Assembly: GCA_020629595.1 (NCBI GenBank)
Contig: JAHDDA010000015.1
Coordinates: 1,741-14,813, forward strand
DNA from: Chitinophagales bacterium
Lineage (GTDB): Bacteria; Bacteroidota; Bacteroidia; Chitinophagales; UBA2359
Length of the DNA stretch: 13,073 nt
Direction of reading: 5' to 3'
In this document: positions 6,804-13,073 of the stretch, piece after piece
How the letters are laid out: each line of letters begins with the position of its first letter
Position numbering within the stretch: position 1 is the stretch's first letter
The notes under the pieces: generated by a model
Databases searched by the model: none
The model's input: only the letters and a program-made list of their open reading frames with translations
What the model was told of the DNA's origin: nothing
Position numbers and translations under genes: made by a program

Positions 6804-8969
6804 ATGAGCTTTCCCTTCTATAAACAATTAGACTCAATGGATTGTGGTCCTACTTGTTTAAAGATGATAGCTGAATATTATGGTAGAAATGTTGAAATTA
6901 ATGTACTAAGAAAAAAATGTTGTATTGATAAAAGTGGTGTAAACTTAGAAGGTTTAGTTGAAGCATCTTCTTTTCTTGGTTTCCACTCTGAAGCCTGGAA
7001 TCTTGAAATAGAAGATTTAAAAACTAGCAAATTTCCTGTTATCTTGCATTGGAATCAAAATCATTTTGTAGTTTGCTATAAAATTAGTAAAAAATATGTT
7101 TGGATTGCTGACCCTGCTGTGGGAAAGCTTAAATATAGCATTGAAGATTTGAACGAACATTGGGTAACAAAAAATAATTGTGGTGTTGCACTATTATTAA
7201 ATCCCCAAGATGATTTTGATGATTCAAAATTTAATAATTCTGAAAAAAAAAACTTTAGCTTTTTATTTCAATACTTAAAACCACATAAAAAATTAATTGC
7301 TCAACTTTTTATAGGTTTACTTCTCGGTACACTATTTCAATTGATTTTTCCTTTCCTTACACAAAGCCTTGTTGATATTGGAATTGACACGCAAAACTTA
7401 AATTTCATTTATATAATATTGGCTGGGCAGTTAATGTTATTTTTTAGCTCAACTGTTGTTAAATTTATTCAAAGTTGGATATTACTGCATATAAGCGTGC
7501 GTGTGAATGTTCATTTACTTTCCGATTTTTTAATAAAGTTAATGAACTTACCGTTGGGGTTTTTCGACACAAAAAATATGGGCGATTTGCTACAAAGAAT
7601 AAATGACCACAAACGTATTGAAACCTTTTTAACCAATACCTCACTGGGAGCATTATTGGCAGTAACAAACTTAGTTGTGTTTGGAATTGTGTTGGCATAT
7701 TATAGCCTACAAATATTTTTAATTTTTGTTATTGCTTCAGTTGCCTACATTTCTTGGATTTTTATTTTTTTAAGAAAAAGAAAACTCATTGATCATAAAG
7801 CATTTCAAGAGCTATCGAACCACAAAGATTCCCTAATAGAAATTATAAGAGGAATGCCAGAAATAAAATTACAGGGTAGCCAAGCAAAACATCGTTTTAA
7901 ATGGGCAAATATTCAAGCAAAACTTTTTAGGGTACAAATGCAGGCACTTTCTATAAATCAATACCAAGATGCGGGTGCTTTATTTATTAATCAGTTAAAA
8001 GATATTTTAATTACTTTTTTAGCAGCTAAATTGGTTTTAGAAGGTAAAATGACTCTAGGAATGATGTTGGCTGTGCAGTATATAATCGGTCAGTTGAATG
8101 CTCCTTTACAGCAACTTATTGGCTGTGCTCGTTCAACCCAAGATGCACACATTAGCCTTGATCGTTTATGGGAAATACACAATGCAAAAAATGAAGAAGA
8201 AAAAGAAAATCATAAACTTAATTTCGTACCCAATGGTGATATTGTTATTTCAAATTTAAGTTTTAGTTACACTCCAATTTCTGAAACGGTTTTAGATAAT
8301 ATAAATTTAACTATTGAAAGAGGAAAAACCACAGCAATTGTTGGTACAAGCGGAAGCGGTAAAACAACACTAATAAAATTACTACTAGGATTTTATAAAC
8401 CATCGTATGGTAGTATTGAAGTAGGTGGTAAAGATTTAAGTTCTATTTATACCGAAATATGGCGTAATAACTGTGGCGTAGTTATGCAAGATGGCTTTAT
8501 TTTTTCAGATAATATTGCCAACAATATTGCCGAAAGCGATGATGTAACTGATTTTTCAAAGGTATTAGCAGCTTCAACAACAGCCAACATTTTAGACTTT
8601 GTAAAGAGTTTACCACTTGGCTTTAAAACAATGGTAGGTGCAAAAGGCAATGGCTTAAGTCAAGGACAAAAGCAACGGTTATTTATTGCACGTGCTGTTT
8701 ATAAAAATCCAGAGTTTTTATTCTTTGATGAAGCAACTAATGCACTAGATGCTTCTAACGAACGAATTATTTTAGATAATTTGAGTAAATTTATGGAGCA
8801 TAAAACCTCAATAGTGGTAGCCCATAGATTAAGTACCGTAAAAAATGCCGATAAAATTATAGTTTTACATAAAGGAAAAATTGTGGAAGCAGGGAAGCAC
8901 GAATCCTTGGTTGCTTCACAAGGATTTTATTTCAACTTAGTAAAAAACCAACTTGAATTAGGAAATTAA
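6804..8969 (+). CDS. Peptidase-containing ABC transporter (C39 peptidase, bacteriocin/peptide exporter)
   Basis: This 721-residue PCAT-type transporter cleaves double-glycine leader peptides and exports the released peptide across the inner membrane with ATP. The N-terminal C39 peptidase (about 1-135) has oxyanion Q8, catalytic C14 in M-D-C-G-P-T-C, H87 in N-H-F-V-V and D103 in I-A-D-P. The membrane domain (about 155-450) has the expected set of hydrophobic helices. The nucleotide-binding domain (about 478-715) has Walker A G-T-S-G-S-G-K-T-T (514-522), Q-loop Q562, signature L-S-Q-G-Q (618-622), Walker B L-F-F-D-E (639-643) and H-loop H674. All are intact, so the enzyme should be active both as peptidase and as pump. 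The HlyD-type partner starts 10 bp downstream. No precursor peptide is seen in the window. Family and activity are secure; the cargo (bacteriocin, signal or other peptide) is not known. Confidence 0.96.
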   Translation: MSFPFYKQLDSMDCGPTCLKMIAEYYGRNVEINVLRKKCCIDKSGVNLEGLVEASSFLGFHSEAWNLEIEDLKTSKFPVILHWNQNHFVVCYKISKKYVWIADPAVGKLKYSIEDLNEHWVTKNNCGVALLLNPQDDFDDSKFNNSEKKNFSFLFQYLKPHKKLIAQLFIGLLLGTLFQLIFPFLTQSLVDIGIDTQNLNFIYIILAGQLMLFFSSTVVKFIQSWILLHISVRVNVHLLSDFLIKLMNLPLGFFDTKNMGDLLQRINDHKRIETFLTNTSLGALLAVTNLVVFGIVLAYYSLQIFLIFVIASVAYISWIFIFLRKRKLIDHKAFQELSNHKDSLIEIIRGMPEIKLQGSQAKHRFKWANIQAKLFRVQMQALSINQYQDAGALFINQLKDILITFLAAKLVLEGKMTLGMMLAVQYIIGQLNAPLQQLIGCARSTQDAHISLDRLWEIHNAKNEEEKENHKLNFVPNGDIVISNLSFSYTPISETVLDNINLTIERGKTTAIVGTSGSGKTTLIKLLLGFYKPSYGSIEVGGKDLSSIYTEIWRNNCGVVMQDGFIFSDNIANNIAESDDVTDFSKVLAASTTANILDFVKSLPLGFKTMVGAKGNGLSQGQKQRLFIARAVYKNPEFLFFDEATNALDASNERIILDNLSKFMEHKTSIVVAHRLSTVKNADKIIVLHKGKIVEAGKHESLVASQGFYFNLVKNQLELGN

Positions 8970-8979
8970 CTTTTTAGCT

Positions 8980-10290
8980 ATGCCTAACCGCCTATACAGT
9001 TCAAATGAATTTAGCAATTATAACCAAAAGGTTGATGACCTTATGGATACTCCACCATCTTGGTTAATAAAATCGGGAATTTCATTAGTTGCTTTTGTTG
9101 TTTTTTTAGTGCTTATGGCTTGTTATCTTATTAAATATCCCGATAAAATTTCAGGAACAGGCATTTTAACTTCAGCTACTCCACCCATTGAAATTATTAG
9201 CAATTCGGATGGTTATATTGATAAAATCTTTATTGAGGACTCGGAAATAGTTGCCGATAATACGCTTTTATTAGAAATTAAAAACTCTGCTAATAGTGAT
9301 GAAATTGGCTACTTTCAGGAATGGATTGGTAATTTTGAAAATATTAGAAATCCTAAAAACTATTTAAACTTAGAATTTCCCGAAAACTTACAGTTAGGAG
9401 CTATTCAAAATGATTATGCTCAAATTCAACTAAAGTTTAGCGAACTACAACAAAACCTTAAAAATAATATTGTTTTCAAGCAAATAAATAGTTTAACAAC
9501 CGAAATTGCAAATGTAAAAGCCTTGCTAAATTCGCAAGAGAGAGAAAAAAAACTATTTGGTTTTGAATTGCACCTAGCAAAAATGGGGCATAACAGAAAT
9601 GTAAAACTGCACGAAAGCGAAGTAATTAGCGATTTAGATTTGGAAGAAGCTACCACACAATTATTACAAAAAGAACGACAGTTTGAACAACTGAATACAG
9701 GTATTATAAAAAACAATATAAAAGTTGAGCAACTGGAAATGCAAATTTTAGCACTTCAGGACGAAAGACAAAATTTGATTAAACATTCAACCTTATCTGT
9801 TTCTGAATTAATTACACGTGTAAAAGCCAATATTCACAACTGGAAAAGAAGCTATACCATTACGGCTCCTATTGGTGGAAAACTTAGCTTTGTTGCGGGC
9901 ATAACCGAAAATACGCCAATAAAAGCAGGAAGTTTATTAGGGTATATTGTTCCTGAAACCAAAAGTGAAAAATACATTTCAGCCCAACTACCTATTCAAA
10001 ATATTGGAAAAGTAGAAGTTGGGCAAAAAGCTTTAATAAAGTTAGATGCTTATCCTTATAAAGAATATGGAATGTTAATTTCTGAGGTGGCAAAAATTAG
10101 TGCCGTTCCAGAAAAAAACAACCTTCAAAATAGTATGTACGAACTTAAAATACCTTTGTTAGACAGCCTTTATACTAATTATCAAAAACTAATTGACTAC
10201 CGCCCCAATATGACCGCCAAAATTGAAATTATTACAGATGACAAGTCTATTTTAGAACGTATATTTAACGCTTTTGGTGGGAGTTTTTAG
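8980..10290 (+). CDS. HlyD-family periplasmic adaptor of the peptide exporter
   Basis: This 436-residue membrane fusion protein links the ABC exporter to the outer membrane channel. It has a short cytoplasmic N-terminus, one transmembrane helix (about 33-52), then the first half of the lipoyl domain (about 68-100, I-S-N-S-D-G-Y-I-D-K-I). A long alpha-hairpin coiled coil (about 143-285) is rich in Gln/Glu/Lys/Leu. The second lipoyl half is at 293-325 (I-T-A-P-I-G-G-K-L-S-F-V), and a beta-barrel region follows (330-420, V-G-Q-K-A-L-I-K-L-D-A-Y-P). There is no signal peptide, as expected for the inner-membrane-anchored type. It starts 10 bp after the transporter gene and is surely in the same operon. 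A TolC-like outer membrane protein is not encoded here. Its stop codon overlaps that of the converging cyclase gene. Confidence 0.93.
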   Translation: MPNRLYSSNEFSNYNQKVDDLMDTPPSWLIKSGISLVAFVVFLVLMACYLIKYPDKISGTGILTSATPPIEIISNSDGYIDKIFIEDSEIVADNTLLLEIKNSANSDEIGYFQEWIGNFENIRNPKNYLNLEFPENLQLGAIQNDYAQIQLKFSELQQNLKNNIVFKQINSLTTEIANVKALLNSQEREKKLFGFELHLAKMGHNRNVKLHESEVISDLDLEEATTQLLQKERQFEQLNTGIIKNNIKVEQLEMQILALQDERQNLIKHSTLSVSELITRVKANIHNWKRSYTITAPIGGKLSFVAGITENTPIKAGSLLGYIVPETKSEKYISAQLPIQNIGKVEVGQKALIKLDAYPYKEYGMLISEVAKISAVPEKNNLQNSMYELKIPLLDSLYTNYQKLIDYRPNMTAKIEIITDDKSILERIFNAFGGSF

Positions 10291-12407
10291 GGGTTAATGT
10301 CTAAATACCGATTTACTATTTTATCTACTTTCTTCCTTATTTTTTGTGCCTTCTTTCCTAATTGATGACTAATTTTATATACCTCAACAGTTGTTCCCTT
10401 TACTGTAATTGTTTTCCATTTAAGAAATATAAATTTATTTATTTCAGCTGTTTCGTCAGTATCATCTTTTTTATATTCAATTAAATTTAATTCATTCAAC
10501 AGATTATAAGTATGTTCAGAAATATATAATTTGTTATCTTCTTCTTCTTTATCTCCTTGTTCTACTCTTGAAGCTACGTTTACTGTTTCTCCCCATACAT
10601 CATAAGCATATCTTTGCGAACCTACAATACCTGCAATTACAGGTCCTGAATTAATACCTAATCTTATATCAAATGGCTTCACAATTTTATCAAGTTTAAC
10701 AGAACTTTCATTATTCTCTTTCTTCTCTTTAATTAATTTAGTAGCGTAAAGAATAGCTATTGCTGCTTTTGTAGCATTTACTGCATGCTTATTTGCTGTA
10801 TCTTCTATTGGTAAACCTGAAGCTATTAAATAAGAATCTCCAATAGTTTTTATTTTCTCTACCTTAAATTTGGTAATTATATCATCATAAATTTCAAAGT
10901 AAACTTCAAGTTGTTCCAAAAGTTCCTTTTCGCCAATATCTTCTGCAATTGAGCTAAACCCAACGAAATCTGTAAAAAGTATGCTTGCAGAATCATATCT
11001 TTTGGGTTCTACTTTTTCTTTATTAATTAGTTTATCTGCTATTTCTATTGGAAGAATGTTTTGAAGAATAGATTCCCTATTATCAATCCTATCTCTATAT
11101 ATTTTATTTTTTGCCCAAGTGTAGTTTTGTTTTTTAAGATATTTAATTAAATTTCTATATACATTGTGCGTTCTATACAAGTCAATATTTTCATTTTCTA
11201 ATCCTGCTTGCCTAGGTAATTCTTTATCTGTGTCAGTAGTATTACTTCCTAAATCATTAGCCTCGTTTAAAGACTTCATAGCATCTAACATTGTAATAAC
11301 CATATGACTCTTGAATTTATCGTTTTCAAAATCCTCATATAATTCATCGTACAATTGATATGCTTGTTTGGTTTTACCTTGTTTTGCCAAACAAGAACAC
11401 TTTATGCATTTGAAGGTTTTTAGGTGCTTAGCTTCATTGATTATATCACTCTCCGTATAATTTTCATAAACACTTAATGCATTATCATACTCTTCATTGA
11501 TATAATAATAATTAGCTCTCAATAGCATTGCTTCTTCTATATATTCTTTATTTTGAATTTCGTTTTTGCTATTAATTATACTATCAGTTATTTTAATGGC
11601 ATTTTTTATATCTACTTTATCAGAATCTGAGAATTTATCTTTTGATTTTAAACCAATTTTTAGTAAAGGAATGCCAGCTTTCACTAACTCATAATCAATA
11701 GCTGAACTTCCTATCTCGTTTATTAATTCTATGGCTTTAGAAGCGTTTTCACTCGCAACATCATAACTCTGAATTTCTAAGTATAAAGCTGCAAGGTTAT
11801 AGTATGCTTTAGCAGCTCGTTCTTTTTTTTCGTCTGTATCTAAAAAGTTAAACACTCTAATTGATGCTTTATGATTACTGTAAGCATCATAAAATTTAAG
11901 AGCATCGTGGTACACACTACCTAAAATACCATAACTTTTGCTTTGAGAAACTGAATTATTTGTTGCACTTGCAAATACTAAAGACTCCTCTGCAAACCCA
12001 ATGGCATCTGCATATTTATCTTGTTTATGTTCACCAACTCTATTTGGTAATTTTGACCTAAAATATGATAACATTCTGTATTGAGTTGCATACACTTCCG
12101 TTTCCAAAAATTTAGTTTCTGAAGTATTGCCTTCTATTTTTTTTACAATATCATATATATCCTTATATAAAAATAAATATTTTTCACACCACTCTAAATT
12201 ATAACTTTTAATATTAAGCTCCATTAAGTTTTTAAGAAGTATTTGATATGAAGCTAAAAACTTAATGTCTTCTGTTTTTTCAGTATTTTCGTACTGATTA
12301 CCAACCCTTTCTATTAAGATATCACTATTATCATTAATTTCTTTTAAACTTTTAGAGTTATCCTTATTCTCTAGTATTAGGTTATTTATTTCATCAAATG
12401 AAACCAT
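10287..12407 (-). CDS. Soluble TPR-class III adenylate cyclase
   Basis: This 706-residue protein has no signal peptide or membrane helix. Residues 40-430 are helical, with recognisable TPR-like units around 158-186, 201-230 (A-Y-Y-N-L-A-A-L-Y-L), 296-320 and 335-360. A signalling helix follows (about 435-465, ending I-L-P-I-E-I-A-D-K-L), then the cyclase homology domain (about 472-680). Metal ligands D480 (F-T-D-F-V-G-F) and D524 (T-I-G-D-S) are present, as are transition-state residues N610 and R614 in V-N-V-A-S-R. The base-selecting pair is K520 and D603, the Lys/Asp combination of adenylate rather than guanylate cyclases, so the predicted product is cAMP. A Lys/Arg-rich tail (684-700) ends the protein. 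The TPR part is presumably a protein-protein sensor that controls activity; its partner is unknown. The gene converges on the exporter operon and is divergent from the small HTH gene. Confidence 0.93.
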   Translation of the reverse strand: MVSFDEINNLILENKDNSKSLKEINDNSDILIERVGNQYENTEKTEDIKFLASYQILLKNLMELNIKSYNLEWCEKYLFLYKDIYDIVKKIEGNTSETKFLETEVYATQYRMLSYFRSKLPNRVGEHKQDKYADAIGFAEESLVFASATNNSVSQSKSYGILGSVYHDALKFYDAYSNHKASIRVFNFLDTDEKKERAAKAYYNLAALYLEIQSYDVASENASKAIELINEIGSSAIDYELVKAGIPLLKIGLKSKDKFSDSDKVDIKNAIKITDSIINSKNEIQNKEYIEEAMLLRANYYYINEEYDNALSVYENYTESDIINEAKHLKTFKCIKCSCLAKQGKTKQAYQLYDELYEDFENDKFKSHMVITMLDAMKSLNEANDLGSNTTDTDKELPRQAGLENENIDLYRTHNVYRNLIKYLKKQNYTWAKNKIYRDRIDNRESILQNILPIEIADKLINKEKVEPKRYDSASILFTDFVGFSSIAEDIGEKELLEQLEVYFEIYDDIITKFKVEKIKTIGDSYLIASGLPIEDTANKHAVNATKAAIAILYATKLIKEKKENNESSVKLDKIVKPFDIRLGINSGPVIAGIVGSQRYAYDVWGETVNVASRVEQGDKEEEDNKLYISEHTYNLLNELNLIEYKKDDTDETAEINKFIFLKWKTITVKGTTVEVYKISHQLGKKAQKIRKKVDKIVNRYLDINP

Positions 12408-12445
12408 AAAGTAGTATTTTGAAAAGTTTATTTTTAGTCTGCAAT

Positions 12446-12457
12446 TTGCTTAAGCAA
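12446..12457. promoter_or_regulatory. 12-bp palindrome upstream of the cyclase gene
   Basis: TTGCTTAAGCAA is perfectly self-complementary, 39-50 bp before the cyclase start codon. A nested GCAA-T-TTGC (12441-12449) overlaps its left side. The position suits an operator for the cyclase promoter, but no good -7 box is visible there to anchor it. Confidence 0.35.
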
Positions 12458-12546
12458 TAAAGCTAATGTATTTTGCTATAAAATGCACTTTAAATATTTG
12501 GTATGTTGGTTGTAATAACCATAATAGATTTATTTCGTATAATATG

Positions 12547-12567
12547 CTTATTATAAGTAAATTACTT
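12547..12567. promoter_or_regulatory. Two overlapping dyads in the divergent region
   Basis: CTTAT-T-ATAAG (12547-12557) overlaps AAGTAA-A-TTACTT (12555-12567), sharing the bases AAG. Both are perfect with a 1-bp spacer. They could be regulator sites acting on either gene, or a chance product of AT-rich DNA. Confidence 0.3.
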
Positions 12568-12608
12568 ACTGAAATAGAAGTTAAACATATTCTAATCATA
12601 TAAGATTG

Positions 12609-12628
12609 TAATAATTACTAATAATTAC
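12609..12628 (+). repeat. Tandem direct repeat of TAATAATTAC
   Basis: There are two exact 10-bp copies with no spacer (12609-12618 and 12619-12628), close to one helical turn apart. They lie about 35-55 bp upstream of the -7 box of the HTH gene, a usual place for an activator that binds direct repeats on one face of the helix. Confidence 0.5.
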
Positions 12629-12640
12629 GTTTAAATATTT

Positions 12641-12658
12641 ATGTAAATTCATTTACAT
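12641..12658. promoter_or_regulatory. Palindromic operator candidate overlapping the HTH gene promoter
   Basis: ATGTAAAT (12641-12648), a TC spacer, and ATTTACAT (12651-12658) form a perfect 8-bp dyad. It ends 4 bp before the -7 box at 12663 and so covers the -33 region. A protein bound there would block RNA polymerase, which suits repression. Autoregulation by the HTH protein is one possibility. Confidence 0.5.
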
Positions 12659-12662
12659 TTCA

Positions 12663-12670
12663 TAACTTTG
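12663..12670 (+). promoter_or_regulatory. -7 promoter element of the HTH gene
   Basis: TAACTTTG is a full match to TAnnTTTG, 45 bp before the ATG at 12716. No TTG sits at the expected -33 distance, where the palindrome lies instead, so the promoter may need an activator. Confidence 0.5.
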
Positions 12671-12715
12671 AAAATACGATTTAATTAATCGCCCTCATAT
12701 TTTAACTATATAACA

Positions 12716-13018
12716 ATGTGCGTTTTTGCAAAACTTGAAACTATAAATAGAATTCATCGCTTAATAGAAAGAAGAGCTACTGGTGATCCCAAACAATTAG
12801 CTGAAAAGTTAGACTATTCTGAAAGTAAACTTTATAGGTTGCTGAATGAAATGAAGAGTAAAGGCTTCCCAATTGAATATTGTTATCAAAGTCAGAGTTA
12901 TAAATATTACACAAATTTCACTTTTAACTATGAGTTTAAAGCTCCTGAAGTTCCAGACCCCTACAAGCTAGACAATATTAGTGCAAATCCCCTAACCGAC
13001 CCTCAATCTCCTATTTAA
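12716..13018 (+). CDS. Small winged-HTH-like DNA-binding protein
   Basis: This 100-residue protein has a helix-turn-helix of the HTH_11/DeoR-N-terminal type in its first 65 residues. Helix 1 is L-E-T-I-N-R-I-H-R-L-I (7-17), then come G-D-P-K-Q-L-A-E-K-L (23-32) and recognition helix S-E-S-K-L-Y-R-L-L-N-E-M (35-46). An I-E-Y-C-Y...Y-K-Y-Y hairpin (about 53-65) looks like the wing. The last 30 residues are Pro/Asn/Asp-rich, probably disordered, and carry no effector domain. The ATG at 12716 is chosen because the homology-like region begins at once and the promoter lies 45 bp before it. From memory, short Bacteroidota HTH proteins of this kind often sit beside small double-glycine-leader peptide genes, but none is seen before the window ends 55 bp later. 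Its targets are unknown; DNA binding is well supported. Confidence 0.8.
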   Translation: MCVFAKLETINRIHRLIERRATGDPKQLAEKLDYSESKLYRLLNEMKSKGFPIEYCYQSQSYKYYTNFTFNYEFKAPEVPDPYKLDNISANPLTDPQSPI

Positions 13019-13050
13019 TTAAATGTATTAATTAGTTCCTTAAAAGCAAA

Positions 13051-13072
13051 TTTTAACATTTTTTTAACATTT
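13051..13072 (+). repeat. Tandem TTTTAACATTT repeat at the window edge
   Basis: Two exact 11-bp copies (13051-13061, 13062-13072) lie 33 bp after the HTH gene stop codon. The window ends here, so the array may continue. It could be part of the promoter region of the next gene. Confidence 0.5.
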
Positions 13073-13073
13073 T

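Larger units (their letters stand above)
12408..12715. other. 308-bp divergent intergenic region rich in dyads and direct repeats
   Basis: This very AT-rich region lies between the minus-strand cyclase and the plus-strand HTH gene. It contains palindromes at 12446-12457, 12547-12567 and 12641-12658, a 10-bp tandem direct repeat at 12609-12628 and a -7 promoter match at 12663-12670. No TAnnTTTG match reads towards the cyclase. The only open frame, 45 codons at 12466-12603 on the plus strand, lacks any recognisable feature and is probably not a gene. Confidence 0.6.

Noticed and set aside
12466..12603. 45-codon frame in the cyclase-HTH intergenic region, considered as a peptide precursor
   Set aside because: No double-glycine leader or signal, ordinary AT-rich codons, and it runs through the dyads and stops just before the direct repeats.
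1..13073. CRISPR array, tRNA, rRNA, insertion sequence or integrase
   Set aside because: No regularly spaced repeats with spacers, no transposase-like frame and no recognisable tRNA or rRNA sequence seen on either strand.

Overview
This AT-rich window most likely comes from a member of the Bacteroidota. The evidence is the gene content (a C39-peptidase ABC exporter paired with a HlyD-type adaptor, a TPM-domain protein, a DUF937/OmpA-type protein), A-rich start regions without clear Shine-Dalgarno sequences, and several matches to the Bacteroidota promoter form TTG-N(~19)-TAnnTTTG. The order within the phylum cannot be settled from sequence alone.

Left part (1-4900): a secreted, probably beta-rich protein of unknown function (86-1564); a tandem octamer repeat; a small basic helical protein built from an internal duplication (1718-2191); a strong hairpin; and a complete phosphoserine aminotransferase gene, serC (2335-3399). 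serC ends at a bidirectional terminator (3421-3458) shared with a minus-strand gene for a DUF937-TM-OmpA-like protein (3476-4903), whose linker contains 11-residue-type Ala/Lys repeats.

Middle part (4904-6600): a divergent promoter region, then a probable two-gene unit encoding a membrane-anchored TPM-domain protein with a Gly-rich tail (5151-6035) and a DUF1905/YdeI-type protein (6061-6570).

Right part (6600-13073): a well-formed promoter (6714-6743) drives an exporter operon. It consists of a 721-residue peptidase-containing ABC transporter with all catalytic motifs intact and, 10 bp later, its HlyD-family periplasmic adaptor. This is the machinery that cleaves double-glycine leaders from peptides and exports them, but no precursor peptide or modifying enzyme is visible in the window. 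The adaptor gene converges on a soluble TPR-class III adenylate cyclase gene, and their stop codons overlap. The cyclase is divergent from a small winged-HTH-like gene (12716-13018). The 308-bp region between them is dense in dyads and direct repeats and holds a TAnnTTTG promoter.

The most interesting reading is a secreted-peptide locus (exporter, small DNA-binding protein with a structured promoter, cyclase) whose peptide genes may lie just beyond the right edge or elsewhere in the genome. That link is inference. The rest is largely housekeeping or envelope-related.
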